A stretch of DNA of 64,000 bases from NCBI GenBank assembly GCA_944320955.1, contig CALUJL010000030.1, positions 1 to 64,000 of the forward strand, given 5' to 3'. A program made the translations under genes and the position numbers. The number at the start of each line of letters is the position of its first letter. The stretch's first letter is position 1. Under the pieces are notes generated by a model. It ran no database searches. It saw only the letters and a program-made list of their open reading frames with translations, and was not told the origin of the DNA. The DNA is from an uncultured Bacteroidaceae bacterium (GTDB lineage Bacteria > Bacteroidota > Bacteroidia > Bacteroidales > Bacteroidaceae). This document shows positions 25,852-33,947 of the stretch, in pieces.

Positions 25852-27191
25852 GCGAAGATTCCCCACGAAGTAAGCAGAATGAGAAAACAGAGGGCACACA
25901 GGGCATAGGCCCGCGGCCCGGCGTGCAGCATGCGCAGCAAGACGGCCCCTTCTCCTGCCCACAGGAGCGCGCCGAGCAGCCCGTAGATCCGGAAGGCATG
26001 CTCCGCGCTGAGGAAGTATCCCCCGAGGAGGGCTGTGGCCGTGCGGGTGGCGAACATGAGCGCGTTGAGCTTCATTTCGGTTTTCTGCCGGTCTTGTGCG
26101 TCGAAGAGGCTGCTGATGGGCGAAAAGCAGAGCACTAAGAGCAGCCAGGGGCACAGGTATAGGGCATAGCGCCCGGTGTTTATCCATTTGCTGCCGAGCA
26201 AGAGGCCGAAGATGCGCTCCTCGCCGGCGATAAGCAGGAAGAAAAAGACCAGACCGCCTACTGTTCCCGCAAAAAGGAGAATGGAATAGGCCAGGCGGCG
26301 CGTTTGTTCGGGCGTTTGCACTACGGCTTTTTTGTAAAATACTTGCCCGATGGAGTTGGAGACAAGCGTTACGGGCAGATAGAGCAGGGCTGTGGCCATG
26401 GTGAGGAAGCCGATTTCGCGTTCGGGGTAGAAGAATGCGAAGATGATGATGGGCAAACTGGTGGAAGCGCTGTTGAGCAGGGAGGCGGGGAGCTGGAATT
26501 TTGGGAAGTTGGCATACCTCCGTGCGGCCTGGTGCAGGGCTCGGCGGGTGGTCTGGCGCAGGGTTTGGGCCACGGCGCGGCGCTTCCGCCAATAGCAGAG
26601 GCAGGCGCCGGCATTGCCGAGGAGGCTTCCGAGGATGAGGCCGTTGACTTGTGGCACAAGGCTGAGGGCCACGCGCGCGGCGGCCTGCGTCAGGCTGCGC
26701 GTGATGCTTGATGCGGCGATGCGGCGGTAGGCCTCGGTGTAGTTGCTGCTGTAGTTGAGTGCCTGCAGGAGGGCTGCGCCCACGAGGTAAAGCGGCAGCA
26801 TATATTTATAAGGTATAGGCACTTTCTCCCCCCAGCCAGCCGCGTCGGCCGCAAGGAAGAGCGCCGTGAGCGCGAGGTTGAAGGCTGCGGCCGTGCAGAG
26901 GGCAAGGCTGAACAGGGAGCGCGCCTCGGCTGCGGTGCGGCTGCGCACGAGGGCGTATTCGTAACCGCCGGTGGAGAGGATGAGGAGTATGGCCGCGTAG
27001 TTGGAGAAGACGCCCATCTCGCCGAACTCGGCGGGGCTGTAGAGCCGGGCCAGGAGCAGGGAGATGAGCACGGAGGTGAGCTGCGCCAGGGCGGTACCGA
27101 TGCTGAGCGTGCCGGCTTGGCGCGCCGTGGTGGAGCGGAGGATGCGGCGGAAGGGGGCGGCGGGCATGGCTGTTTCCGGATTATCGGGCAA
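25845..27191 (-). CDS. Polysaccharide/oligosaccharide flippase-like membrane protein (Wzx/MATE-like)
   Basis: 448 residues with about twelve predicted spans. The N-terminus, TLSIGTALAQLTSVLISLLL followed by ARLYSPAEFGEMGVFSNYAA, is typical of O-antigen/lipopolysaccharide exporters that flip undecaprenyl-linked oligosaccharides. It overlaps the EnvC-like gene by 11 bases if started at 27191; an internal ATG at 27167 (MPAAPF) avoids the overlap. The downstream asparagine-synthase-like gene overlaps its stop, so the two are translationally coupled. No glycosyltransferase gene is adjacent, so the lipid-linked substrate is unknown. Confidence 0.88.
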   Translation of the reverse strand: MPDNPETAMPAAPFRRILRSTTARQAGTLSIGTALAQLTSVLISLLLARLYSPAEFGEMGVFSNYAAILLILSTGGYEYALVRSRTAAEARSLFSLALCTAAAFNLALTALFLAADAAGWGEKVPIPYKYMLPLYLVGAALLQALNYSSNYTEAYRRIAASSITRSLTQAAARVALSLVPQVNGLILGSLLGNAGACLCYWRKRRAVAQTLRQTTRRALHQAARRYANFPKFQLPASLLNSASTSLPIIIFAFFYPEREIGFLTMATALLYLPVTLVSNSIGQVFYKKAVVQTPEQTRRLAYSILLFAGTVGGLVFFFLLIAGEERIFGLLLGSKWINTGRYALYLCPWLLLVLCFSPISSLFDAQDRQKTEMKLNALMFATRTATALLGGYFLSAEHAFRIYGLLGALLWAGEGAVLLRMLHAGPRAYALCALCFLILLTSWGIFAW

Positions 27192-28506
27192 GCCACTGCT
27201 CGGGATTGAGGCGGGTTTTCTCCTTGCGCAGCTGGAAGTGGAGGACGGTGCGGCTGCCCTCGGCGGGATCGGAGTAGACGGTTCCGAGGATTTGGCGGGT
27301 GGAAACTTTCTGCCCCACTTCCACGCTGACGGACGAGAGGTTGCAGTAGACGGAAAGATAGGTGCCGTGGCGGACGATTATGTTGGCCAGTCCGCCGACA
27401 TTGAAGATGGACGCTACTTCGCCTTCGTAGATACTTCGGGCCTGTGCCCCTGCCTGTCCCTGGATGTTGATGCCCTTGTTGTCGAGGTAGACGCCGCGGG
27501 TGCCGGGCACGGGATAGCGGCCGTAGTGTTCGGTGATGAGGTAGTTTCCGGTGATGGGCATGGGGAGGCGGCCTTTGTTGGAGGCGAAGGTGCCGGTCAG
27601 GCGTGCGTCTTCGGAGCTCATCTTGTAGGACTCCATGGGCTCGGCCTTGGACTTCTTGGAGGAGGCGGGGGCGTTTTTCCCGGAGCGCGGGGAGGATTTG
27701 CCTTTTTTCGCTTCGGCTTTCCTGCGGGCGGCTTCGGCCTGGCGCCGCCGGCGGGCTTCTTCTTCGGCGCGCTTGCGGGCTTTTTCCACTTCGATGGCTA
27801 CGAGGCGGTCGATCTGGGCGTTGAGTTTCTTGCTTTCGCTGCGTTGGCGGCTGATTTCTTGCTGGAGTTTTTTCTGTTGTTGCTGGAGTTTCCCGACGAG
27901 GGCTTGTTTTTCTTGTTCTTGGGCTTGGAGTTTCTGCTGTTGGAGCAGTGCTTCTTGCAGGAGTGCCTGCTTGGCGCGGTGGGCGCTTTGGAGTTCCCGG
28001 CGTTTGGCTTCGGCTTTTTCCTGCTGGTTGCGGATGCTTCCGGCAAGGACGCGCTGGTATTCGGCATAGTCCCTGAGGTACCGGCTGCGGCGGTAGGCTT
28101 CGCCCAGGGAAGAGGCCGAGAATATGAACATGAGCTTCTCCTGGAAGGAGCGGGCGCGGTAGAGTTTCTGGAGTGAGCGGGCGTATTTGTCTTTCCGCCC
28201 TTGGAGTTCGCGGCCGAGGCTGTCGAGTTGTCGGCCGAGGATGCGGGTCTCTTGGTCGATGAGGCTGACGTCGGCCTGGATGCCTTGGATGTATTTTTTT
28301 CTCTCTTCTATCTGGCTGCTGAGGGTGGCGAGGGTCTGGAGTTGTGTGCGCACGTCTTTTTGTGTGGTGCCGAGGAGTTTTTCTTTCTGGGCTATCTGCT
28401 TCTGGAGTTCTGCGCGCTTGTTCTGGAGGGAGCGTATGGCGGGGCTGGTCTGTGCGTGCAGGGCGGTGGTGAGGAGGCAGAGCAGGAGGAGGGCAAGGGT
28501 GCGCAT
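27181..28506 (-). CDS. EnvC-like murein hydrolase activator (coiled coil plus degenerate LytM domain)
   Basis: 441 residues. A signal peptide (MRTLALLLLCLLTTALHAQ) precedes a very long Gln/Lys/Glu-rich coiled coil (about 22-280), including a basic KARKRAEEEARRRRQAEAAR stretch, then a Ser/Lys linker and a C-terminal M23/LytM fold (about 320-441). Active LytM enzymes have HxGxD and HxH; here the corresponding places read NKGIN and LHFQL, so the metal ligands are largely lost. That is the EnvC pattern: an activator of amidases rather than a hydrolase. Its position after dut, a TPR gene and a DUF4292 gene follows a gene order I recall from Bacteroidales. Confidence 0.9.
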   Translation of the reverse strand: MRTLALLLLCLLTTALHAQTSPAIRSLQNKRAELQKQIAQKEKLLGTTQKDVRTQLQTLATLSSQIEERKKYIQGIQADVSLIDQETRILGRQLDSLGRELQGRKDKYARSLQKLYRARSFQEKLMFIFSASSLGEAYRRSRYLRDYAEYQRVLAGSIRNQQEKAEAKRRELQSAHRAKQALLQEALLQQQKLQAQEQEKQALVGKLQQQQKKLQQEISRQRSESKKLNAQIDRLVAIEVEKARKRAEEEARRRRQAEAARRKAEAKKGKSSPRSGKNAPASSKKSKAEPMESYKMSSEDARLTGTFASNKGRLPMPITGNYLITEHYGRYPVPGTRGVYLDNKGINIQGQAGAQARSIYEGEVASIFNVGGLANIIVRHGTYLSVYCNLSSVSVEVGQKVSTRQILGTVYSDPAEGSRTVLHFQLRKEKTRLNPEQWLAR

Positions 28507-28518
28507 GGGGGAGTTTTT

Positions 28519-29460
28519 TTACAGGGTGGAGAGGAGGCGGAGCACGGCGTAGAGGGGGATTTTCCGGTAGCGGCCGGAGGGGCGGCTGCCGGGGGTCCAC
28601 TCGGCGGGTTGCAGGCTGCTCAGGGAGAGTTCGAGGGCGAGGGGTTTGGCGGCGCCGGTGAATTGGGCTTTGATGCGGGTGGGGAAGGCGCGTGAGGCTG
28701 TGTTTTCGTATCCTCCGTACTGCCAGGTGGTGGCGTAGGGGCTGCCGGTCTTGGCCAGGGATGTGGCGGCGAGGCGGAGGCTGGCCGCGTCGAGGTCGAA
28801 GGCGCAGCTGAGGCCGGAGGCGGAGGTGCTGAGGCGGACGATGTTTTGTGCCTGGCGGGGGGACTGCTGCATGGCCGCGGCGTCGGCCAGGGTGAAGGCC
28901 GGCTGTCCGGGACGGAAGAGGGTGGCGCTCAGGAGTGCCTGCAGGGCGTAGAAGTCGAGCCCTGTGCCGGAGAGGGCGCTGAGGCGGGCGATGGGTTCTT
29001 CGACGTAGCTTTTGTGTATGCGGTCTATGATGAGTATCTGCTCGGGGCTGGCTTCGATGCGCACGGCCTCGGTGCCGAGGAGGGGGACTTGCAGGGAGAG
29101 TTGCAGGGCGCGGTCGCGCTGGAGGCGGAGGGTGCCGCCGAGGGAGAGGTTTTTCTCCCCGAGGGTGAGGTTGAAGCGTGCCTTGGCGGTGTAGCTTCCC
29201 TGCCAGCTGATGGACTGGCGCGCGAGGGCTTCTCCTGTTTGGCCTTCGGTGGCGGGGGAGAGGACGGGGGCTTCTTCGTGCCCGGCCAGGGTGTGCTTGC
29301 GGCTGCTGCAAGCGGCGGCGAGCAGGAGGAGCAGGGCGAGGGGCCAGAGGCGCAGGCACTTTTTGGGAAAAGTGCTGCATGTTTCCCGGAAAAGTGCTGC
29401 ATGTTTTCCGGAAAGTGCTGCATGTTTTCGGGCCGGGGCTGGGGGGAGCGGTGTGTTCAT
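28519..29460 (-). CDS. DUF4292 lipoprotein whose signal-peptide n-region is encoded by a repeat array
   Basis: 313 residues. The lipobox LAAAC gives Cys51, much further from the start than usual. Residues about 11-36 (KHAALSGKHAALFRETCSTF, then PKKC) are translated from palindromic array R10 and form a basic n-region before the hydrophobic core LWPLALLLLLAAA. There is no in-frame ATG between the array and the core, so translation from MNTPLPP is the simplest reading. The mature part (SISWQGSYTAKARFNLTLGE, VPLLGTEAVRIE, and a lipid-binding-like beta fold) matches DUF4292, an outer-membrane-associated lipoprotein family with a LolA/LolB-like fold. Its start overlaps the TPR gene stop (ATGA). 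Confidence 0.85.
   Translation of the reverse strand: MNTPLPPAPARKHAALSGKHAALFRETCSTFPKKCLRLWPLALLLLLAAACSSRKHTLAGHEEAPVLSPATEGQTGEALARQSISWQGSYTAKARFNLTLGEKNLSLGGTLRLQRDRALQLSLQVPLLGTEAVRIEASPEQILIIDRIHKSYVEEPIARLSALSGTGLDFYALQALLSATLFRPGQPAFTLADAAAMQQSPRQAQNIVRLSTSASGLSCAFDLDAASLRLAATSLAKTGSPYATTWQYGGYENTASRAFPTRIKAQFTGAAKPLALELSLSSLQPAEWTPGSRPSGRYRKIPLYAVLRLLSTL
29351..29432. repeat. Palindromic-unit array R10, inside the DUF4292 lipoprotein gene
   Basis: Four units, three of them nearly identical (core GTGCTGCATG), at the extreme 5' end of the gene and encoding the region in front of the signal-peptide core. Confidence 0.85.
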
Positions 29461-31157
29461 CGGGCTTTTTTGATTTTTTGTTCTACCTTTTCGGGGTCTT
29501 CGATGCCGGCCTTGAGGGCTTTCTGCCAGTAGCCGACGGCTTCTGCCTTGCGGCCGAGGGCGAAATAGATGTCGCCGGCGTGGTCGAAGAGCTCGGCACT
29601 TTCTTCTTCTTCAAGGGCGAGGCAGCGGTCGATGTAGGTGCGTGCTTCTTCGGTGCGGCCGAGGCGGTAGAGTATCCAGGCATAGGTGTCGAGATAGGTG
29701 CTGTTGTAGGGCTCGGCGTCGATGGTCTTTTTGCTCATGCGCTCGGCCTTTTGGAGGTCTCCCTTGGGCTGGAGGCTGATGTAGTAGGCATAGTTGTTGA
29801 GCGAGCCTATGTTGTCGGGGTTGTAGGCGAGTGAGGAATCGTAGGCGGCGAAAGCGGCTTTTTCGTCTCCGGCCTGGTGGAGCAGGTCGCCGGCTACGGC
29901 CCAAAGGTCGGAGGCGAGCACGGGTTCTGTCTCCCGGGGCAGGCGGGCGAGGGCGCTTTGGGCGGTGGCGAGGGCTTCTTGCGTACGGTCTTCCTGGTAG
30001 TAGGCTGCGGTGAGGAAGTAGAAGAATGCTACGTCGTCGGGCGTCTGGGGTGCCTCGGTGGTGACGGGGATGCAGAGGTCTATGATGGCTGCTGCGTCCT
30101 GCCGCCCGATGGCTTCTGCCAGTAGCTGGCGGCGGACGGAGTGGTTGGAGGGGTCGGCGGCAAGGAGCTTGCGCAGGACTGGCGCGGCCTGGGAGCGCAT
30201 GCCGCGGGTGAGGAGGAACTGGGCGTAGAGGCCTTGGAGGTCGATGTCCTGGGCTTCCTGCGCGGCTACGCGGCTGAAGAGGCTGAGGGTGGCGGCGCTG
30301 TCGATGGGGCAGGCATAGGGGTCCTGGAGGATGTGGAGCATGAGCTGGCCTTTGGTGTCGCTGCCGACGAGGGAGTCGAGCAGGAGTCCTTCGAGGGAGC
30401 GCAGGTAGAGGGTGCTGTCTGCGGTAGTCTCGTAGTAGTTTACGAGCGCCGAGCGGGCCATTTCGTTGGCGGGGTCTTTCTCCAGCACGGTGCGGAATTC
30501 GCCCAAGGCCTGCTCGTGCTGGCCCTGGGAGAGGTAGAGGTCGCCGAGGAGACAGCGGTAGCGGGGCTCGTCGGGATAGGCCACGATGAGCGAGGCGACT
30601 TCGCGGTAGGCGTCTTCGGGCTTGTGCTGGAAGAGGAAAAGTTGCGACTTGCGCAGGCTTATCTCCTCGCTCTTTCCCTGGCGTTGCTCGAGGGAGTCGA
30701 GCAGGAGCACCGCACGGTCGAAGCGGGAGGTGCGGGTGTAGAGGTCGAGAAGCTGGTAGAGGGGTTCTTCGCGCTGCGGGTAGCGGAGGCGCATGGCTTC
30801 GTACTTTTCGATGGCTTCGTCGTAGCGGCCGCGGTTGAGGTACTGGCCGGCGAGTTCGGAGGCATACCAGTAGTTGCCGGGCGCGAGGCGGCAGGCCCGC
30901 TGGAGGCAGGCAAACCCGAGGGAGTCGAGGCGCAGGGCGAAGTAGAAGGGGGCCAGCGCGCTCTGCACTTCGGCAGCGCTGGAGTCGATGCGGGCGCAGT
31001 GGCGGAACATTTCGAAGGCATCGGTCAGGCGGTTGGCGGCCTGGAGGCGCAGGGCTTCGAGGTAGAAATAGTCGAAACGGGCCTGCTCCCGCTCGTCGGC
31101 GCGTGCGCCGGTGAGGGCGAGGAGCAGGGCAAGGAGGAGGAAGTGGAGGCGTTTCAT
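29457..31157 (-). CDS. Tetratricopeptide-repeat exported protein
   Basis: 566 residues from MKRLHFLLLALLLALTGARA, a Sec signal peptide without a lipobox. The rest is a chain of about twelve TPR units, for example NRLTDAFEMFRHCARIDSSA, YDEAIEKYEAMRLRYPQ, QGQHEQALGEFRTVLEKDPA and GDLQKAERMSKKTIDAEPYN. It probably acts as a periplasmic scaffold; partners are unknown. In Bacteroidales this TPR gene is typically found between dut and the DUF4292 gene, as here. It starts 8 bases after the dut stop. In-frame codons upstream of 31157 overlap dut and were not used. Confidence 0.92.
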   Translation of the reverse strand: MKRLHFLLLALLLALTGARADEREQARFDYFYLEALRLQAANRLTDAFEMFRHCARIDSSAAEVQSALAPFYFALRLDSLGFACLQRACRLAPGNYWYASELAGQYLNRGRYDEAIEKYEAMRLRYPQREEPLYQLLDLYTRTSRFDRAVLLLDSLEQRQGKSEEISLRKSQLFLFQHKPEDAYREVASLIVAYPDEPRYRCLLGDLYLSQGQHEQALGEFRTVLEKDPANEMARSALVNYYETTADSTLYLRSLEGLLLDSLVGSDTKGQLMLHILQDPYACPIDSAATLSLFSRVAAQEAQDIDLQGLYAQFLLTRGMRSQAAPVLRKLLAADPSNHSVRRQLLAEAIGRQDAAAIIDLCIPVTTEAPQTPDDVAFFYFLTAAYYQEDRTQEALATAQSALARLPRETEPVLASDLWAVAGDLLHQAGDEKAAFAAYDSSLAYNPDNIGSLNNYAYYISLQPKGDLQKAERMSKKTIDAEPYNSTYLDTYAWILYRLGRTEEARTYIDRCLALEEEESAELFDHAGDIYFALGRKAEAVGYWQKALKAGIEDPEKVEQKIKKAR

Positions 31158-31165
31158 CGTGGGGG

Positions 31166-31600
31166 TTACTCCTTTCCGGTGTGCCCGAAGCCGCCTTCTC
31201 CGCGCTCGGTGCTGTCGAGACGGTCGGTTTCCTCCCATTCGGCCCTCTCGTAGCGCGCTACTACCATCTGCGCGATGCGCTCCCCGGGCTGGAGGGTGTA
31301 GGGGGTTTGGGAGAGGTTGGCCAGTATGATTCCGATTTCGCCGCGGTAGTCGGCGTCGATAGTGCCGGGGCTGTTGAGCACGGCGATGCCGTGCTTGAGG
31401 GCGAGCCCGCTGCGGGGGCGTATCTGTGCCTCGTAGCCTTCGGGCAGGGCGATGCGCAGCCCGGTGGGGATGAGCCTGCGCTCCATGGGCTGGATGACGA
31501 GGGGTTCCTTGAGCTCGGCCCGCAGGTCCATGCCGGCCGACTGGGGGGTGGCGTACTGCGGGAGCGGGTGGGAGGAGTGGTTGATGATGCGTATTTTCAT
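31166..31600 (-). CDS. dut: dUTP diphosphatase (dUTPase)
   Basis: A 144-residue trimeric enzyme that hydrolyses dUTP to dUMP, keeping uracil out of DNA. The five conserved motifs are visible: 1 AGMDLRAEL, 2 [12 protein letters not shown], 3 [15 protein letters not shown], 4 [16 protein letters not shown] and 5 [14 protein letters not shown] at the C-terminus. The start MKIRIINHS is the family norm. It lies within the glsAB-TPR-EnvC operon, and the 190-base gap to glsB is largely repeat R11. Confidence 0.98.
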   Translation of the reverse strand: MKIRIINHSSHPLPQYATPQSAGMDLRAELKEPLVIQPMERRLIPTGLRIALPEGYEAQIRPRSGLALKHGIAVLNSPGTIDADYRGEIGIILANLSQTPYTLQPGERIAQMVVARYERAEWEETDRLDSTERGEGGFGHTGKE

Positions 31601-31670
31601 AGGAGTCGGTGGTGTCGGGGTTGTGCGGGCTGCGGGGCGGCCGGGGCCGCTGCGGGGGGCGGGGGCAGGG

Positions 31671-31772
31671 GTGCTGCGCCTTTTTGGGAAAAGCGCCTGC
31701 GCTTTTTGGCAGAAGTGCTGCATCTTTCCGGGAAAAGTGCCTGCGCTTTCCGGCCGTCGGTGCAGGGCTTCT
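31671..31772. repeat. Palindromic-unit array R11
   Basis: About four units between the glsB stop and the dut start, within a same-strand gene series; if glsB and dut are one operon, the array is transcribed. Confidence 0.85.
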
Positions 31773-31790
31773 GCGGGCGGGCGGCGGGGG

Positions 31791-32777
31791 TTACTCCTTA
31801 TAGATGAGGGGGGAGTTGCCCAGATGGAGGGCCCTTTCGGCGGGATGCTCGTTGTAGTAGGTTTCGATGTGGCGCATCTTTTTCTCTTCGAGTATCTCGT
31901 TTACGGCGATAAGTATGCCCGTTTCCTCGACGTCGCCGAAGTCGTCGTTGATGGCGGTGCCGAAGACTTTCATCGTGGGCGAGAGGCTCATGTAGGCATT
32001 CACCAGCGGGGGTATGTTGTAGCCCATCTCCCTTATCCGGGAGTTGAGGATGCGGTAGTCGTCCTTGAAGCTCTTTTCGCAGAAGAGTGCCTTGAGTTCT
32101 TCGGGATTGGCCTCTATGTGGATGGGATTTACGGGGTAGACAAGTTTGTCCGGGTCTGGGAAATGTTTCTGGAGGAAGTAGAGGATCATGTCGCGTCCCT
32201 TGCGGATATAGCTGGGATACATGGTGAATTTCCCGAAGAAGTAGCGCACGTTGGGCAGGACAATGGTAAGGGCGCCGAGCCCGTCCCACAGGTTGTCGAG
32301 CGCAAAGAGGCTCTTGGCTCCCATGCGGCTGCTCTGGTATTCGACGGAAACGAAGCTCCTCCCGAGCTCGACGGTATAGGGCAGGTAGTCGTTGATGAAG
32401 TAGTCGGAGAAGTAAAACATGTGGCTTGTGGCCAGGACGGGCTGCCCTTTGGCGTCGAACTTGACCTCCGGGCCGGGCAGATAGCGGTAGCCGCCGAGGA
32501 TTTCTTCTTCTTCGGGGTTCCAGACGATGAGCTGCTTGTAGGGAACCTCCATGGTGTCGTACTCGTCGATGTCCATGCTTTTTCCCGTTCCCCCTCCCGC
32601 TTCGCGGAAGGCGATCTCGCGCAGGCGGCCGATTTCGCGCATCGTCTGGGGAGAATCATGCGCGGTAAGGACGTAAATCTCGTTGCCGCTTTTGTTGGTT
32701 GCGCGGAGTCTTTTCTCGGGTGTGAGCTCCGCTTTGAGCAGTTCCCTGCTGACGGGGGCTATGATCTCCTCTGCCAT
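31791..32777 (-). CDS. glsB: GNAT-family N-acyltransferase, probable glycine-lipid synthase subunit GlsB
   Basis: 328 residues. It resembles the GNAT-like OlsB/hemolysin-related proteins of Bacteroidetes. Visible blocks are [20 protein letters not shown] near the N-terminus, [32 protein letters not shown] and [11 protein letters not shown]. In Bacteroides, GlsB transfers a 3-hydroxyacyl chain from acyl carrier protein to glycine to start glycine-lipid synthesis. The neighbouring upstream gene encodes the matching O-acyltransferase, the same order as in Bacteroides, and this supports the call. The 37-base spacing implies co-transcription. Cytoplasmic or membrane-associated. Confidence 0.88.
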   Translation of the reverse strand: MAEEIIAPVSRELLKAELTPEKRLRATNKSGNEIYVLTAHDSPQTMREIGRLREIAFREAGGGTGKSMDIDEYDTMEVPYKQLIVWNPEEEEILGGYRYLPGPEVKFDAKGQPVLATSHMFYFSDYFINDYLPYTVELGRSFVSVEYQSSRMGAKSLFALDNLWDGLGALTIVLPNVRYFFGKFTMYPSYIRKGRDMILYFLQKHFPDPDKLVYPVNPIHIEANPEELKALFCEKSFKDDYRILNSRIREMGYNIPPLVNAYMSLSPTMKVFGTAINDDFGDVEETGILIAVNEILEEKKMRHIETYYNEHPAERALHLGNSPLIYKE

Positions 32778-32814
32778 ATTCTTCTTGGGTGTCTTGTGTT
32801 TCGGATAAAAGGGG

Positions 32815-33639
32815 TTATAGTTTGTAGACGATGTCTTTCACGTATTGGCTCCATTCCTTGGGCCTTCTGGAGGAATCGAACGTATGCCAGGGGATGGGCT
32901 TGCCTATGGTGAGGGTGAAAGTCTTGCCGCGGTTTTTCATCATCTCGTCGGCAAGGTACATCATCTCTATGTTTAATTTCAGTTTCAGCGCCGCGCGCAG
33001 GTTGGCCAGGCGGTAGAAGAAGTCGGAATTGCAGCCGCTGAAGTGCAGGGGCACTACGTCGCGGTGCATCTTCACGCTCTGGACTATGAATTGCTTGCCC
33101 CACTCCGGGTCGCAGACTACGCCGCGGTGGCGGCGGGAGCACAGGCCGGCGGGGAAGAAGATGAAGTGGTTTGGCCCGGAGAGGCCGTCGCTTATCTGTC
33201 GGGGCAGCTGGCGCGATTGGGCTCCGGTCTTGTTGATCGGGATGCAGAGCGGGGCGATTCCTTCCACATTCATCAGCAGATCGTTCACAAGGTAGCGCAC
33301 CCGTCCGCCGTAGTAGTCGCCCAAGACGGCGCCCACGGCTACGCCGTCGATGGCGCCCAGCGGGTGGTTGCAGGCGAAGATGCAGGGTGCCGCGTCCTGC
33401 GGGGGCAGGTTTTCCTTGCCCTCGACCTGCACTTTCACATCGAGGAAGCGCAGGATGGCGTGCAGATAGGCCACTCCTTTCAGGCCGTGTGCGGAGCGGA
33501 GGAAGCTGTTGAGCTCATCTTCGTGGGCAATGCGGCGCAGGTAGCTGACGACAAAGCGGGGGATGTAGCGATATTTTTGCGGCGCTTTTTCGCGCAAGAC
33601 CCGCTCGATGTCGATGAGTAATAAAGGAGTTTCGCTCAT
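32815..33639 (-). CDS. glsA: PlsC-like O-acyltransferase, probable glycine-lipid synthase subunit GlsA
   Basis: 274 residues from MSETPLLLIDIERVL. The acyltransferase motif is ACNHPLGAIDG with His92 and Asp98; the second motif region contains VEGIAPLCIPINKTG and FIFFPAGLCSRR. In Bacteroides, GlsA adds the second fatty acid to the hydroxyl of N-acyl glycine, yielding glycine lipids, which later give rise to serine-containing lipids. Here it lies directly before glsB. A TATCTTTG -7 box is at 33678-33671. The substrate assignment rests on the gene pair. Confidence 0.88.
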   Translation of the reverse strand: MSETPLLLIDIERVLREKAPQKYRYIPRFVVSYLRRIAHEDELNSFLRSAHGLKGVAYLHAILRFLDVKVQVEGKENLPPQDAAPCIFACNHPLGAIDGVAVGAVLGDYYGGRVRYLVNDLLMNVEGIAPLCIPINKTGAQSRQLPRQISDGLSGPNHFIFFPAGLCSRRHRGVVCDPEWGKQFIVQSVKMHRDVVPLHFSGCNSDFFYRLANLRAALKLKLNIEMMYLADEMMKNRGKTFTLTIGKPIPWHTFDSSRRPKEWSQYVKDIVYKL

Positions 33640-33670
33640 GAGTCCGAGGCAAAATTTCTTTTTCAACCGG

Positions 33671-33678
33671 CAAAGATA
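33671..33678 (-). promoter_or_regulatory. Bacteroidetes-type -7 box for the glsA operon
   Basis: The minus strand reads TATCTTTG about 32 bases before the glsA ATG. It may serve the whole series from glsA to the asparagine-synthase-like gene. No convincing -33 TTG. Confidence 0.55.
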
Positions 33679-33727
33679 GTCCATCTTTCCCAATCTTTTC
33701 CCCCTTTGGCGCCCTTTTTTTCACAGG

Positions 33728-33836
33728 AGTGCCGCATTTCGCCGCGAAAAGCGCCCCGGCTTTTGGAAAAAAGCGCTTGCGCTTTTCGCTGGAAGTGCTG
33801 CATCTTTTCGGCAAAAGCGGCAGCGCTTTTTGCCGC
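33728..33836. repeat. Palindromic-unit array R12
   Basis: About four units between divergent promoters of glsA and the metalloprotease gene; here the array lies upstream of both -7 boxes. Confidence 0.85.
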
Positions 33837-33929
33837 CCGTGGCGCGGAGGGAGGGGCGGCGGTGCGGCGGAAAAGGGAGAAAACGGCGAATTTTCCGGCC
33901 TGATGGGCGAGGGATTTTCGGAAGATTTG

Positions 33930-33937
33930 TATCTTTG
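33930..33937 (+). promoter_or_regulatory. Bacteroidetes-type -7 box, very short leader
   Basis: TATCTTTG ends 10 bases before the ATG at 33948, implying a leader of only a few bases or leaderless translation. The -33 region is weak. Confidence 0.5.
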
Positions 33938-33947
33938 TTTCCGGATT

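Noticed and set aside
27181-28506. An active M23 endopeptidase
   Set aside because: The LytM metal-binding residues are substituted, so an activator role fits better.
30000-31157. Possible mobile element in the TPR region because of repetitive DNA
   Set aside because: The repetition is that of TPR codons; there is no transposase, terminal repeat or target duplication.
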